From assembly GCA_001897075.1 (NCBI GenBank), contig MKRZ01000035.1:6799-43198 (forward strand): a stretch of DNA of 36,400 bases, read 5' to 3'. Position 1 is the first letter of the stretch. Every line of letters starts with the position of its first letter. Under the pieces are notes generated by a model. It was not told where the DNA came from and ran no database searches. It saw only the letters and a list, made by a program, of their open reading frames with translations. This document shows positions 24,809 to 33,382 of this stretch, piece by piece. The stretch comes from Mesorhizobium sp. 61-13. GTDB lineage: Bacteria > Pseudomonadota > Alphaproteobacteria > Rhizobiales > Rhizobiaceae. A program made the position numbers and the translations under genes.

Positions 24809-25770
24809 GCATGGCCGCCAATCAATACCGCACCGCGCCGGCCATACTGCCGGCGGCTAGCGGCATTCGCGGCGTTTTGTCGGACGCCTTCTGGCGCAAG
24901 CCGAAGCTCCTGCTTTTCCTGATGCTGCTGCCGCCGGTGCTGTGGCTCGGCGTCGTCTATGTCGGCTCGCTGTTTGCGCTGCTGTTGCAAAGCTTCTTCT
25001 CGATCGACGAATATTCCGGCCTGATCAACCGTGAGTTCACGCTCAAGACCTATGGCGACCTCTTGCAGGCCGCCAATCTCGACATCATCCTGCGCACCGT
25101 CACGATGGCGGCTGCGGTGACGCTCGCCTCCATCGTCGTCGCCTTTCCCATCGCCTACTACGCCGCGCGCTATGCGCAAGGGCGCTGGAAGGCGCTGTTC
25201 TACCTCGCCGTGATGCTGCCCTTGTGGTCGAGCTATCTGGTCAAGGTCTATGCGTGGAAGCTGATCCTCGCCAAGGAAGGCATCCTCACTTGGCTGCTGG
25301 CCAAGCTGAACCTTCTCTGGCTGCTCGACGGCTGGCTGTCGCTGCCCATCGTCGGCGGCAATTCGCTGTCCGTTTCCTTCACCGGCACTTTCATCGTCTT
25401 TGTCTATGTCTGGCTGCCATTCATGATCCTGCCGATGCAGGCAGCGCTCGAGCGCGTGCCGGGCAACCTCATCGAAGCCTCGTCGGACCTTGGCGCCTCG
25501 CCACGGCAGACATTCTGGAACGTGTTGTTGCCGCTGGCGCTGCCGGGCATCGTCGCCGGCTCGATCTTCACCTTCTCGCTGACGCTCGGCGACTACATCA
25601 TTCCGCAGATCATCGGCACGTCGCGCCTGTTCATCGGGCAGGCCGTCTATTCGCAGCAAGGCACGGCGGGCAACATTCCGCTGGCCGCCGCCTTCGCGGT
25701 CGTGCCGATCGTCATCATGGGGATCTATCTGTGGATGGCCAAGCGCATGGGGGCCTTCGATGCGCTCTGA
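24805..25770 (+). CDS. ydcU: ABC transporter permease, polyamine type (YdcU-like)
   Basis: 321-residue inner-membrane permease of the PotB class. A cytoplasmic lead of about 35 residues precedes the first helix ([20 protein letters not shown]). Five more helices follow, with the EAA coupling loop [21 protein letters not shown] and [18 protein letters not shown], typical of PotB-like proteins. The ATG overlaps the ATPase stop, and its own 3' end overlaps the next permease by 11 bases. Confidence 0.94.
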   Translation: MSMAANQYRTAPAILPAASGIRGVLSDAFWRKPKLLLFLMLLPPVLWLGVVYVGSLFALLLQSFFSIDEYSGLINREFTLKTYGDLLQAANLDIILRTVTMAAAVTLASIVVAFPIAYYAARYAQGRWKALFYLAVMLPLWSSYLVKVYAWKLILAKEGILTWLLAKLNLLWLLDGWLSLPIVGGNSLSVSFTGTFIVFVYVWLPFMILPMQAALERVPGNLIEASSDLGASPRQTFWNVLLPLALPGIVAGSIFTFSLTLGDYIIPQIIGTSRLFIGQAVYSQQGTAGNIPLAAAFAVVPIVIMGIYLWMAKRMGAFDAL

Positions 25771-26575
25771 CCGCAACCAGAAGACGCCGCTTGGCCTGAA
25801 GATCGCCGCCGGGCTCGGCCTGATCTTCCTGCATGCGCCGATCCTGCTGATCTTCGTCTACGCCTTCACCACCGAGGAGAAGAGCTACCAGTGGCCGCCG
25901 CCCGGCCTCACCACGCAATGGTTTGCGGTGACCTGGAACCGGCCGGACGTGTGGGAAGCGCTGTCGCTTTCGGTCCGGGTCGCGGCCATCTCGACCGCGA
26001 TTGCCGTTGTGCTCGGCACACTTTGCGCGGCTGCGGTCTCTCGTTCGAAGTTCTTCGGTCGCGAGACGGTGTCGCTGCTCGTCATCTTGCCCATCGCGCT
26101 GCCCGGCATCATCACCGGCATTGCACTGCGCTCGGCCTTTGCGCTCACCGACATCCCGTTCTCGTTCTGGACGATCATCCTCGGCCATGCCACGTTCTGC
26201 GTCGTCGTCGTCTACAACAATGCCGTCGCCCGCTTCCGCCGCACCTCCGGCTCGATGATCGAAGCGTCGATGGACCTTGGCGCCGACGGCTTCCAGACCT
26301 TCCGCTATGTGATCCTGCCCAACATCGCGACCGCGCTGCTCGCCGGCGGCATGCTGGCCTTTGCGCTGTCGTTTGACGAAGTCATCGTCACCACCTTCAC
26401 CGCCGGCCAGCAGCAGACGCTGCCGATCTGGATGCTGGAGGAACTGATCCGCCCGCGCCAGCGCCCGGTCACCAATGTGGTGGCGATGGTGGTGGTGCTG
26501 GTGACGCTGTTGCCTATCCTGCTTGCCTATTACCTCACCCGCGACGGCGACCAGATCGCCGGTTCGGGCAAATGA
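25760..26575 (+). CDS. ydcV: ABC transporter permease, polyamine type (YdcV-like)
   Basis: 271-residue inner-membrane permease of the PotC class. First helix [16 protein letters not shown], then [20 protein letters not shown], a form highly typical of PotC/YdcV proteins. The EAA loop is [33 protein letters not shown] and [20 protein letters not shown] near the C terminus fit the YdcV subgroup. It overlaps ydcU by 11 bases and ends next to the dehydrogenase gene, so all five genes form one operon. Confidence 0.94.
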   Translation: MRSDRNQKTPLGLKIAAGLGLIFLHAPILLIFVYAFTTEEKSYQWPPPGLTTQWFAVTWNRPDVWEALSLSVRVAAISTAIAVVLGTLCAAAVSRSKFFGRETVSLLVILPIALPGIITGIALRSAFALTDIPFSFWTIILGHATFCVVVVYNNAVARFRRTSGSMIEASMDLGADGFQTFRYVILPNIATALLAGGMLAFALSFDEVIVTTFTAGQQQTLPIWMLEELIRPRQRPVTNVVAMVVVLVTLLPILLAYYLTRDGDQIAGSGK

Positions 26576-26592
26576 TCCTGAAGGAGAGTTCC

Positions 26593-28020
26593 ATGCATAC
26601 CGAGATGCTGATCGGCTCGAAATTCCAGAAAGGCACCGAAACCGAGGAACCCATCCTTAATCCGCGAACGGGCGAGACCATCCTCAACCTGCCGGAGGCA
26701 AGTGCGGCGCAGATCGAGGCCGCGGTTGCGGCAGCCGAAAAGGCGTTCGGCACATGGTCGCGCACGACGCCTGCCCAGCGCGCCGGCTACCTGCTCAAGA
26801 TCGCCGACCGCATCGAGGCCGACGCCGAGGCGTTCGCCAAGCTGGAGGCGCTGAACTGCGGCAAGCCGATCAATGCGGTGCTGAACGATGAAATCCCGGC
26901 AATCGTCGATTGCTACCGTTTCTTTGCCGGCGCAGTGCGGACTATGCCCGGACAGGTTGCCGGCGAATACCTGCCCGGCCACACCTCGATGATCCGGCGC
27001 GATCCCATCGGCATCGTCGCTTCCATCGCGCCGTGGAACTATCCGCTGATGATGATGGCTTGGAAACTGGCCCCGGCCATTGCCGGGGGCAACACGGTCG
27101 TCTTCAAGCCGTCCGAGCAGACGCCGCTGACGGCGCTCAAACTGGCGCGGATCCTGGCCGAAGTGCTGCCGGAAGGCGTCGTCAACGTCGTGCTCGGCCG
27201 CGGCGAGAGCGTCGGCAGCCCGCTGATCAACCACCCCAAGATCAACATGATCTCGATCACCGGCGACGTCGCCACCGGCAAGAAGGTGCTGCAGGCCGCC
27301 GCCAAGTCGGTCAAGCGCACGCATCTCGAACTCGGCGGCAAGGCCCCGGTCGTGGTGTTCGACGACGCCGACCTCGACGCGGTGGTCAACGGCCTGCGCG
27401 CCTTCGGCTACTACAATGCCGGCCAGGACTGCACCGCAGCCTGCCGCATCTATGCCGGCAAGAAGATTTACGACAAGCTGGTCGCCGACCTGTCATCCGC
27501 CGTCTCGACCATCAAATACGACCAGGCCGACGACACCGAAAACGAGATCGGGCCGCTGATTTCCAAGCGTCAGCGCGACCGCGTGTCGAGCTTCGTCGAG
27601 CGGGCTTCGGAACTGAAGCACATCGAAATCACCACCGGCGGCAAGCCGGGCGCTGGCTCGGGCTTCTACTACCAGCCGACCGTGGTCGCCGGCGCCTTGC
27701 AGGAAGACGAGATCGTGCGGCGCGAAGTGTTCGGGCCGGTGGTCTCGGTGACGCGGTTCTCCGACACGGACGAGGCGGTTGCCTGGGCCAACGACAGCGA
27801 CTACGGCCTCGCCTCGTCGGTGTGGACCAAGGACGTTTCGCGCGCCATGGCGACCGCGGCGCGGCTGCAATATGGCTGCACCTGGATCAACACGCACTTC
27901 ATGCTCACCACCGAGATGCCGCATGGCGGACTGAAACAGTCCGGCTACGGCAAGGACATGTCGCTCTATGCGCTGGAGGACTACACCGCCGTCCGCCACG
28001 TCATGGTCGCGCATGGATAG
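26593..28020 (+). CDS. patD: Gamma-aminobutyraldehyde dehydrogenase (PatD/YdcW-like)
   Basis: 475-residue NAD-dependent aldehyde dehydrogenase that oxidises 4-aminobutanal (1-pyrroline) to GABA, the second step of putrescine breakdown by the transaminase route. Catalytic residues are all present: Asn149 ([10 protein letters not shown]), Lys172 (FKPSEQTP), Glu247 (HLELGGKAP) and nucleophile Cys280 ([14 protein letters not shown]). [34 protein letters not shown] and [14 protein letters not shown] are nearly the same as in E. coli PatD, which has 474 residues. The ATG at 26593 has AAGGAG at 7 bases; an in-frame ATG at 26572 overlaps the ydcV stop and would add seven residues, but lacks a site. 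Placement behind ydcSTUV repeats the E. coli gene order. Confidence 0.95.
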   Translation: MHTEMLIGSKFQKGTETEEPILNPRTGETILNLPEASAAQIEAAVAAAEKAFGTWSRTTPAQRAGYLLKIADRIEADAEAFAKLEALNCGKPINAVLNDEIPAIVDCYRFFAGAVRTMPGQVAGEYLPGHTSMIRRDPIGIVASIAPWNYPLMMMAWKLAPAIAGGNTVVFKPSEQTPLTALKLARILAEVLPEGVVNVVLGRGESVGSPLINHPKINMISITGDVATGKKVLQAAAKSVKRTHLELGGKAPVVVFDDADLDAVVNGLRAFGYYNAGQDCTAACRIYAGKKIYDKLVADLSSAVSTIKYDQADDTENEIGPLISKRQRDRVSSFVERASELKHIEITTGGKPGAGSGFYYQPTVVAGALQEDEIVRREVFGPVVSVTRFSDTDEAVAWANDSDYGLASSVWTKDVSRAMATAARLQYGCTWINTHFMLTTEMPHGGLKQSGYGKDMSLYALEDYTAVRHVMVAHG

Positions 28021-28027
28021 AGCCCAA

Positions 28028-28048
28028 CCTCTCCCGCTGCGGGAGAGG
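28028..28048. repeat. Palindromic repeat CCTCTCCCGC/GCGGGAGAGG (copy 3)
   Basis: Twenty-one-base perfect palindrome with a central CTG turn, eight bases after the patD stop and before the next gene. Same core as the two hairpins between ydcS and ydcT. No T-run follows, so it is probably a dispersed repeat or RNA-stabilising hairpin rather than a strong terminator. Confidence 0.75.
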
Positions 28049-28084
28049 CAACGATTGGCCGTTCAACATGGGAGGAGAAAGACC

Positions 28085-28570
28085 ATGCACCGCCGCCAGT
28101 TCCTGACATCCGCATCCATTGCGGCAGCCGTTTTCATCGCCGCTCCCGCCTTCGCTCAAGACGGCTCGCAGGCGGTTGTCGATGCCTATCTCGCCGCCTG
28201 GAACGCCCACGATTCCGCCAAGGCCGCGAGTTACTTTGCCGACGACGTCACCTATTACGATGCCTCGGTCGGCACGCCTGTAAAGGGCAAGGAGGAAGCC
28301 AAGACCAACGTCATCGACAATTTTCTCAACGCGGCTCCCGATGCCGTGTGGAAAATGAAGGGCGAGCCGGTCGTACAGGGCGACCATGTTTCGTTCGAAT
28401 GGGAGTTTTCCGGCACCAATTCAGGCGACTGGGGCGACGGCACCAAGGCGACCGGCAAGACGTTCTCGTTTGCCGGAGCATCCATGTTCACGGTCAAGGA
28501 CGGCAAGATTGCCGCTCAAAGCGACTATTACGATGCGCTCGGCTTCTACAAACAGCTTGGGCTGATGTAG
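28085..28570 (+). CDS. Secreted NTF2-like/SnoaL-like protein
   Basis: 161-residue protein with an N-terminal export signal: MHRRQFLTSASIAAAVFIAAPAFA, with a twin-arginine-like RRQFLT start and a likely cleavage at about residue 24. The mature part is one NTF2-like cone fold: first helix VVDAYLAAWNAHDSAKAASY, FADDVTYYDASVGTPVKGKE, and C-terminal strands FSFAGASMFTVKDGKIAAQ and DYYDALGFYKQLGL. This is the pattern of SnoaL/ketosteroid-isomerase-like and ester-cyclase-like proteins. GGAGGAG lies 7 bases before the ATG at 28085. It follows patD by 64 bases in the same direction and may be part of the operon. Whether it is an enzyme or a binding protein cannot be told. Confidence 0.85.
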   Translation: MHRRQFLTSASIAAAVFIAAPAFAQDGSQAVVDAYLAAWNAHDSAKAASYFADDVTYYDASVGTPVKGKEEAKTNVIDNFLNAAPDAVWKMKGEPVVQGDHVSFEWEFSGTNSGDWGDGTKATGKTFSFAGASMFTVKDGKIAAQSDYYDALGFYKQLGLM

Positions 28571-28583
28571 GCGCGTCGGTTCC

Positions 28584-28619
28584 GAAAAACGCCGCCGGCG
28601 CGTTCCAGCACCGGCGGCG
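28584..28619 (-). terminator. Terminator between convergent NTF2-like gene and barrel-gene operon
   Basis: Nine-bp perfect stem CGCCGCCGG/CCGGCGGCG (28590-28598 with 28611-28619), loop 12 bases. On the minus strand it is followed by GTTTTTCGG, giving a proper T-run for the operon starting at 29324. On the plus strand only AAATT follows, so it would serve the plus-strand gene poorly. Confidence 0.75.
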
Positions 28620-28634
28620 AAATTGTGCGGATCG

Positions 28635-28949
28635 CTATTCCACGATCCTGTAGATGTTCCACAGGCTGGTGCCCGAGACGACATAGGGCTCCATTTCCTT
28701 GCCCCATTTGGCATGAGCATCGATTTTGCCGATCTTGGCGAAGAACTCTTCCAGCTTTGCCAGGCTTTCCACCTCATGATGGGTCTCGATCGTCGCTTCG
28801 CGCGCACCGATCGAGCCGGTCATGATCCTGAAGTTCAAATCCTCGACGCCGACCTTCGAGCCGATATCGCGCTCCCATTTGCGCATCAGTTCGAGCACCG
28901 TCTGCTTGTGACCGAACTTGGCGTCGATCTGCCATCTCGCGCTGAACAT
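28635..28949 (-). CDS. Hypothetical protein, possible dimeric alpha-beta barrel fold
   Basis: 104-residue cytoplasmic protein not firmly recognised. Its strand-helix order fits a ferredoxin-like alpha+beta (ABM/NIPSNAP-type) dimeric barrel: strand MFSARWQIDAKFG, helix QTVLELMRKWERDI, strand LNFRIMTGSIG, strand REATIETHHEV, helix LAKLEEFFAKIG, and C-terminal strand SLWNIYRIVE. No Cys, one HH pair in the central strand. It starts 12 bases after the upstream NTF2-like gene, so both are one operon. Such barrels act as small oxygenases, isomerases or binding proteins; no function can be assigned. Confidence 0.75.
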   Translation of the reverse strand: MFSARWQIDAKFGHKQTVLELMRKWERDIGSKVGVEDLNFRIMTGSIGAREATIETHHEVESLAKLEEFFAKIGKIDAHAKWGKEMEPYVVSGTSLWNIYRIVE

Positions 28950-28961
28950 GATTTGCCCCCT

Positions 28962-29324
28962 CTACTCGTCCCAGGCCTGCACGACGGTCTGACGCGCAAT
29001 GCGGCCGTTCTTCAGTTCGACCACGGTGGCGCAATAGACCTTGGTGCCATCGGGATAGGCGCAGTTCTCGGTGAAGGCGAGCCGGTCGCCCTCGGTTACG
29101 GATGACTCGATCTTGTGGCTCATGGCACGACCACAAATGTCGTCCCAGAACGTGGTGATGGAGGCCTTGCCGCGGATCTCGCGCGGCTTGCTCGGCGGAT
29201 TGTTGCGGTCGATCACCCGCACCACTGCATCGTCCGCGTAGAAGCCGGAGAGCATGGCTCCGTCGCGTCCTTCGATGGCCTTCTTGATGGATGTGCTGTT
29301 AACGGCGTCCTTGGTCTGAAGCAT
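28962..29324 (-). CDS. NTF2-like/SnoaL-like domain protein
   Basis: 120-residue protein with a single NTF2-like fold and no signal peptide. Pattern: helix TSIKKAIEGRDGAMLSGF, then YADDAVVRVIDRNNPPSKPR, EIRGKASITTFWDDICGRA, strands RLAFTENCAYPDGTKVYCAT and VELKNGRIARQTVVQAWDE. The frame is open to 29426, but ATG at 29324 has AGGAGG just upstream and gives the usual family start. It is the first gene of a two-gene operon with a barrel-like protein and lies convergent to the secreted NTF2-like gene after patD. Relatives include SnoaL-like cyclases and ketosteroid isomerases; catalytic residues cannot be assigned. Confidence 0.82.
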   Translation of the reverse strand: MLQTKDAVNSTSIKKAIEGRDGAMLSGFYADDAVVRVIDRNNPPSKPREIRGKASITTFWDDICGRAMSHKIESSVTEGDRLAFTENCAYPDGTKVYCATVVELKNGRIARQTVVQAWDE

Positions 29325-29632
29325 GATTTCCTCCTGTTGCCCCCCGTGTCGGGGGCCTTGCGGTTGAAAGCTTCGATAACTCGCCTTTTGGGTTGTGTTG
29401 CAGCCGCAACCACCCGCTCCGATCATAGCAGAAAGCCATGGCGAAGGCAGGCTTGTATTTTAGCGAAGGCAAATGTCTTTCCAGCGAGACCGCGGCGTGG
29501 CGACTGGGGAAAACGAGGCTGCGGAGACCGCAAGAATACGGTGCGCATCCACATATTTCAGCCGGCTATCTGTTTCCCCATGGTCAATGCGGCGCTATGG
29601 GAGAACAGTTCGCAAGTGACGAAAGGTCGAAC
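29325..29632. other. Divergent intergenic region (308 bases)
   Basis: Separates the NTF2-like operon (minus) from the phosphate-transport pair (plus). It holds two small dyads, GTTGC-AGCC-GCAAC near 29397-29410 and TGCGG-AGA-CCGCA at 29520-29532, but I see no Pho box and no convincing -35/-10. The frame of the downstream DUF47 gene is open back to 29438, but that stretch has no family resemblance and is not counted as coding. Confidence 0.4.
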
Positions 29633-30274
29633 ATGCTTGGCTGGTTCAGGAAGCTGCTTCCGCGCGAGGACAAGTTCTTCGACCTGTTCGAGCGCCATTC
29701 CCGAACCGTCGTCGGCGGAGCGGAAGCGCTGGAAAAACTGCTCGCCGGCCAGGATGTCGAGCGGTGGGCGAGCGAAATCGTTCGGCTGGAAAACGAAGCG
29801 GATGCCATTACCGCCGAAGTGCTGCTTGCCGTTCGCCGTTCCTTCATAACGCCTTTCGACCGCAGCGACATCCAGGACCTGATCCAGTCGATGGATGACG
29901 CCATCGACATGATGCACAAGACGGTCAAGACCGTGCGCCTGTTCGAGAGGACCGAATTCGACCCGTTGATGCAGGAGATGGGCACGATGATTGCCGCCGC
30001 CGCAAGGCTTGTCGCGGAGGCGATCCCGCTGCTTGGCAAGGTGGGACAGAACGTGCCGCGCCTGACCTCCATCGCCCGTGAAATCAAGAAGCTGGAGGAT
30101 CACTCCGACGACGTGCACGAGCAGGGGCTGAAGGATCTGTTCCATCGCCATTCCGGCGGCGACGCCATGGCGTTCATCGTCGGCAAGGAAATCTATAGCC
30201 AGCTTGAGAAGGTGGTCGACCGCTTCGAGGATGTCGCCAACGAGATCAGCGGCATTGTCGTCGAGAACGTATAG
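29633..30274 (+). CDS. DUF47/PhoU-like phosphate transport accessory protein
   Basis: 213-residue cytoplasmic protein of the DUF47 (TIGR00153, PhoU-like) family. It starts MLGWFRKLLPREDKFFDLFERH, the family signature, and is an all-helical bundle with repeated acidic metal-binding motifs such as EIVRLENEADAIT and EIKKLEDHSDDVHEQG. ATG at 29633 follows AAAGG and matches the family start. It is followed after 20 bases by the Pit phosphate transporter gene. This pair is known from Sinorhizobium meliloti (orfA/pap-pit), where it forms the low-affinity phosphate system repressed by PhoB in phosphate starvation; the same regulation here is inference because no Pho box was found. Confidence 0.93.
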   Translation: MLGWFRKLLPREDKFFDLFERHSRTVVGGAEALEKLLAGQDVERWASEIVRLENEADAITAEVLLAVRRSFITPFDRSDIQDLIQSMDDAIDMMHKTVKTVRLFERTEFDPLMQEMGTMIAAAARLVAEAIPLLGKVGQNVPRLTSIAREIKKLEDHSDDVHEQGLKDLFHRHSGGDAMAFIVGKEIYSQLEKVVDRFEDVANEISGIVVENV

Positions 30275-30294
30275 GGCGTGCGGTTGTCAGTCTG

Positions 30295-31299
30295 ATGGAT
30301 GCAACGCTCGCCTTTCCCCTGCTGTTCAGCCTCATTGCGGTCGCGCTGTTCTTCGACTTCCTGAACGGGCTGCATGACGCCGCCAATTCCATTGCCACCA
30401 TCGTTTCGACGCGGGTACTGCGGCCGCAATATGCGGTGCTCTGGGCAGCCTTCTTCAATTTCATCGCCTTCCTGTTCTTCGGCCTGCATGTCGCGGAAAC
30501 GCTCGGCAAAGGCATTATCGACGCCGATACGGTGACGCCGGCAGTGATTTTTGCCGCGCTGACGGGCGCAATCGTCTGGAACATCGTCACCTGGCTGGCG
30601 GGCATCCCGTCGAGCAGTTCGCATGCGCTGATCGGCGGCCTTGTCGGGGCCGGCGTTGCCAAGGCAGGCGGCGGCGCCATCGTGTGGTCCGGACTGCTCA
30701 AGACCACCTTCGCCATCGTGCTTTCGCCGACCGTAGGCTTCCTCTTGGCGCTTTTTCTCGTTCTCGTCGTCTCGTGGCTGTTCGTGCGGCAGACGCCCTT
30801 TGCCGTCGATAACAGCTTCCGCTTCCTGCAGTTCATTTCCGCCTCGCTCTATTCGCTCGGCCATGGCGGCAACGACGCGCAAAAGACGATGGGCATCATC
30901 GCCGTGCTGCTCTATTCGCAAGGCATGCTGGGCGACACGTTCTACGTGCCGCTGTGGGTCGTCTTGACCTGCCAGTCGGCGCTGGCGCTGGGCACGCTGT
31001 TCGGCGGCTGGCGCATCGTCCACACGATGGGGTCCAAGATCACCAGGCTGAACCCGATGCAGGGCTTCTGCGCCGAAACCGGCGGCGCGATCACGCTGTT
31101 TGCCGCCACCTGGCTCGGCATTCCGGTTTCCACCACCCACACCATCACCGGTGCGATCATCGGCGTGGGGGCGGCGCGCCGCGTCTCCGCCGTGCGCTGG
31201 GGCGTGGCCAGCAGCATCGTGTGGGCATGGGTGATCACGCTTCCGGCAACTGCCGCGATCGCCGCTGCGACATTTTACTTGACGGAACTGGTCGGCTAG
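30295..31299 (+). CDS. pit: Low-affinity inorganic phosphate transporter Pit
   Basis: 334-residue inner-membrane phosphate/metal-phosphate:H+ symporter of the PiT (PHO4) family. The two inverted family signatures are present: FLNGLHDAANSIATIVSTRVL near residue 25 and SLGHGGNDAQKTMGI near 195, both with the key Asn-Asp/His-Asp residues. WLAGIPSSSSHALIGGLVGAG and WLGIPVSTTHTITGAIIG are the conserved repeat loops. About ten membrane segments; short-form length typical of rhizobial Pit. It forms an operon with the preceding DUF47 gene. The mrp gene follows 74 bases on. Confidence 0.95.
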   Translation: MDATLAFPLLFSLIAVALFFDFLNGLHDAANSIATIVSTRVLRPQYAVLWAAFFNFIAFLFFGLHVAETLGKGIIDADTVTPAVIFAALTGAIVWNIVTWLAGIPSSSSHALIGGLVGAGVAKAGGGAIVWSGLLKTTFAIVLSPTVGFLLALFLVLVVSWLFVRQTPFAVDNSFRFLQFISASLYSLGHGGNDAQKTMGIIAVLLYSQGMLGDTFYVPLWVVLTCQSALALGTLFGGWRIVHTMGSKITRLNPMQGFCAETGGAITLFAATWLGIPVSTTHTITGAIIGVGAARRVSAVRWGVASSIVWAWVITLPATAAIAAATFYLTELVG

Positions 31300-31372
31300 C
31301 CTCCTGCCAAGCTTGGAACGGCGGTGGATTTGCACTATCTCAGCCGCAGCCAAGCCATTTGAGGAACGAGCC

Positions 31373-32563
31373 ATGCCCGCCGGCGAAAACGTCACAAAAG
31401 AAACCGTCATCGAACGCCTGAAGACGGTCAGTGGACCAGATTTCTCCGGCAACATCGTCGATCTCGGCATGCTGTCCGACATCTTCATCGCCGACGGCAA
31501 GGTTTTCTTCTCCATCACAGTGCCGGCAGCGCGGGCGCAAGAGATGGAGCCGCTCAGGGCGGCGGCTGACCGCGTCGTCAAGGCAATCCCGGGCGTGACC
31601 GGAGCGGTGGTGACGCTGACGGCCGAGAAGAAGGGCGGCGGGATGGAAGGCTCGGTGCCTCCGCGCCCGGCACCGCCTCGCCCCGTGCAGCAACCCGCCG
31701 CCGCAGCGCCGCATGCGCCGCAACCGGCACCCGCCTCGCGCGCATCCGGCAAGCGCGGCGTGCCCGGCATCGAGGCGATCATTGCCGTGGCCTCCGGCAA
31801 GGGCGGCGTCGGCAAGTCGACCACCGCCGCAAACATCGCCCTTGGCCTTGCCGCCAACGGCTTGAGGGTCGGCATCCTCGATGCCGATATCTACGGGCCT
31901 TCCGTGCCGCGCCTTCTCGGCATCCACGGCAAGCCGCAGAGCGCCGACGGCAAGATCTTGAAGCCGATGGAGAACTACGGCCTGAAGGCGATGTCGATGG
32001 GCTTCCTCGTTGACGAGGAAACGCCGATGATCTGGCGCGGCCCGATGGTGATGTCGGCGCTGACGCAGATGCTGCGCGAGGTCGAATGGGGACCGCTCGA
32101 CGTGCTGGTGGTCGACATGCCGCCCGGCACCGGCGACGCACAGCTCACCATGGCCCAGCAGGTGCCGCTGGCAGGCGCGATCATCGTTTCGACGCCGCAG
32201 GACCTTGCGCTCATCGACGCCCGCAAGGGCCTCAACATGTTCAAGAAGGTCGACGTGCCACTGCTCGGCATTGTCGAGAACATGAGCTATTTCATCGCGC
32301 CGGACACCGGCAAGCGCTACGACATTTTCGGCCATGGTGGCGCAAAGCGCGAAGCCGAGCGCCTCGGCGTGACCTTCCTCGGTGAAGTGCCGCTGGAAAT
32401 GGGCATTCGCGAGAGCTCGGACGCCGGCCGCCCCGTCGTTGCCGTCAAGCCGGACGGGCCGGAGGCAAAAATCTACCGCGCCATTGCCGCCAAGGCTTGG
32501 GAACGGCTGCAGGAAGAAAAGGGCGCGGCGGAAACGTCGATCCCGACTATCGTGTTCGAATGA
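31373..32563 (+). CDS. mrp: Mrp/ApbC/NBP35 family P-loop ATPase, cysteine-free
   Basis: 396-residue Mrp-type protein, a family of Fe-S cluster carriers. The N-terminal MIP18/DUF59 domain (about 1-88) is followed by a Pro/Ala-rich linker (about 92-128) and the ParA-like ATPase domain: deviant Walker A GKGGVGKST (142-150), LDADIYGPSVPRLLG, VVDMPPGTGDAQLT, STPQDLALIDARKG. The position of the usual CxxC (ENMS..C..C..) reads ENMSYFIAPDTGKRYDIFG (302-320): both Cys are absent, and the whole protein has no Cys at all. The ATG at 31373 follows GAGGA; an in-frame ATG at 31313 is less likely. Cluster binding by cysteine is therefore impossible in this protein; an ATPase or chaperone role remains. Confidence 0.92.
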   Translation: MPAGENVTKETVIERLKTVSGPDFSGNIVDLGMLSDIFIADGKVFFSITVPAARAQEMEPLRAAADRVVKAIPGVTGAVVTLTAEKKGGGMEGSVPPRPAPPRPVQQPAAAAPHAPQPAPASRASGKRGVPGIEAIIAVASGKGGVGKSTTAANIALGLAANGLRVGILDADIYGPSVPRLLGIHGKPQSADGKILKPMENYGLKAMSMGFLVDEETPMIWRGPMVMSALTQMLREVEWGPLDVLVVDMPPGTGDAQLTMAQQVPLAGAIIVSTPQDLALIDARKGLNMFKKVDVPLLGIVENMSYFIAPDTGKRYDIFGHGGAKREAERLGVTFLGEVPLEMGIRESSDAGRPVVAVKPDGPEAKIYRAIAAKAWERLQEEKGAAETSIPTIVFE

Positions 32564-33019
32564 TCAGGTGCCGCTGCCGACCTTCTCGCCGAATGTCGAG
32601 AAGAACTCGCCGGCCAGTTTTTTCGAAGTCGAAGTGATGAGGCGGCTGCCCAGCTGGGCGATCTTGCCGCCGACATCGGCCTTGGCTTCGTATCTGAGGA
32701 TGGTCGTGTCCGGCCCGTCGGCGGTCAGCTTGACGTCGGCGCCACCCTTGGCAAAGCCGGCGATGCCGCCCTTGCCCTCGCCCTGGATGGTGTAGGAATG
32801 CGGCGGGTTGAGGTTCTTCAAGGTCACTTCGCCGTTGAAGGTCGCCTTGATCGGCCCGACTTTCAGCACGACGGTGGCAGCGAGCTCAGTATCCGACTTC
32901 TTTTCAAGCGACTGGCAGCCGGGGATGCTTTCCTTCAGCACCGCCGGATCGTTCAGCGCCGCCCAGACCTTTTCCAACGGAGCGGAAATACGTTCTTCGC
33001 CTTCGATCACCAGCGCCAT
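32564..33019 (-). CDS. SRPBCC family protein (CoxG-like)
   Basis: 151-residue single-domain START/SRPBCC protein of the CoxG (carbon monoxide dehydrogenase subunit G) family. It starts MALVIEGEERISAPLEKVWA with the standard helix LNDPAVLKESIPGCQSLEK, then VGPIKATFNGEVTLKNLN, GKGGIAGFAKGGADVKL and the long C-terminal helix LITSTSKKLAGEFFSTFG. CoxG-like proteins bind hydrophobic ligands and help mature molybdenum hydroxylases or anchor them to membranes; no such hydroxylase is near, so the function here is open. ATG at 33019 has GGGAGG upstream and is preferred over 33037. Its stop codon directly abuts that of mrp (convergent, no gap). Confidence 0.9.
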   Translation of the reverse strand: MALVIEGEERISAPLEKVWAALNDPAVLKESIPGCQSLEKKSDTELAATVVLKVGPIKATFNGEVTLKNLNPPHSYTIQGEGKGGIAGFAKGGADVKLTADGPDTTILRYEAKADVGGKIAQLGSRLITSTSKKLAGEFFSTFGEKVGSGT

Positions 33020-33105
33020 GCGTGCCTCCCGATGCAACCTGGTGGAGACGGTAACGCGCGATGATTGCGGTGTCTATTGCCCGGAGATGAAGCGGCAGGG
33101 CCGCA

Positions 33106-33327
33106 CTATCCGGCCAGTTGAACCTGAACGGCGTCCTGAAGCCCAAGAATTTCCTGCCGGATCGCGGCATCCGGCAAGCCGCTCGACCTCAGATCGGCGA
33201 CGATGCCGGCAATGCGTTCACGCCAAAATGAATTGGCCGCCGGTCCATGAACCGTACGAAGGCTGTCTGCGATGGACTGGACGAGATTGGAACGGGAATG
33301 CAGGGGAAAAAGAATCACATTGCTCAT
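33106..33327 (-). CDS. Small DUF6074-like protein
   Basis: 73-residue protein: MSNVILFPLHSRSNLVQSIA, then a helix-rich part with SFWRERIAGIVADLRSSG and LPDAAIRQEILGLQDAVQ. The opening VILFPLHSR and the pattern of a WR-containing helix resemble the small DUF6074 proteins frequent in Rhizobiales, but I am not certain of the family. The frame is open further upstream into the binding-protein gene, but only this C-terminal part looks protein-like. The ribosome site is weak. It lies 55 bases beyond the stop of the binding-protein gene on the same strand, so it may be translated from the same message. Confidence 0.6.
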   Translation of the reverse strand: MSNVILFPLHSRSNLVQSIADSLRTVHGPAANSFWRERIAGIVADLRSSGLPDAAIRQEILGLQDAVQVQLAG

Positions 33328-33382
33328 GAACGCACAGTCAGATGACCATGGTTGATGAAGGGTAAACCGCGCGGGCCCGCGG

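Noticed and set aside
29438..29632. In-frame 65-codon extension of the DUF47 gene
   Set aside because: The family start is at 29633 with a ribosome site; the extension has no family similarity.
29325..29632. Pho box upstream of the DUF47-pit pair
   Set aside because: Expected from Sinorhizobium, but no two direct TGTCAT-like repeats at the right spacing were found.
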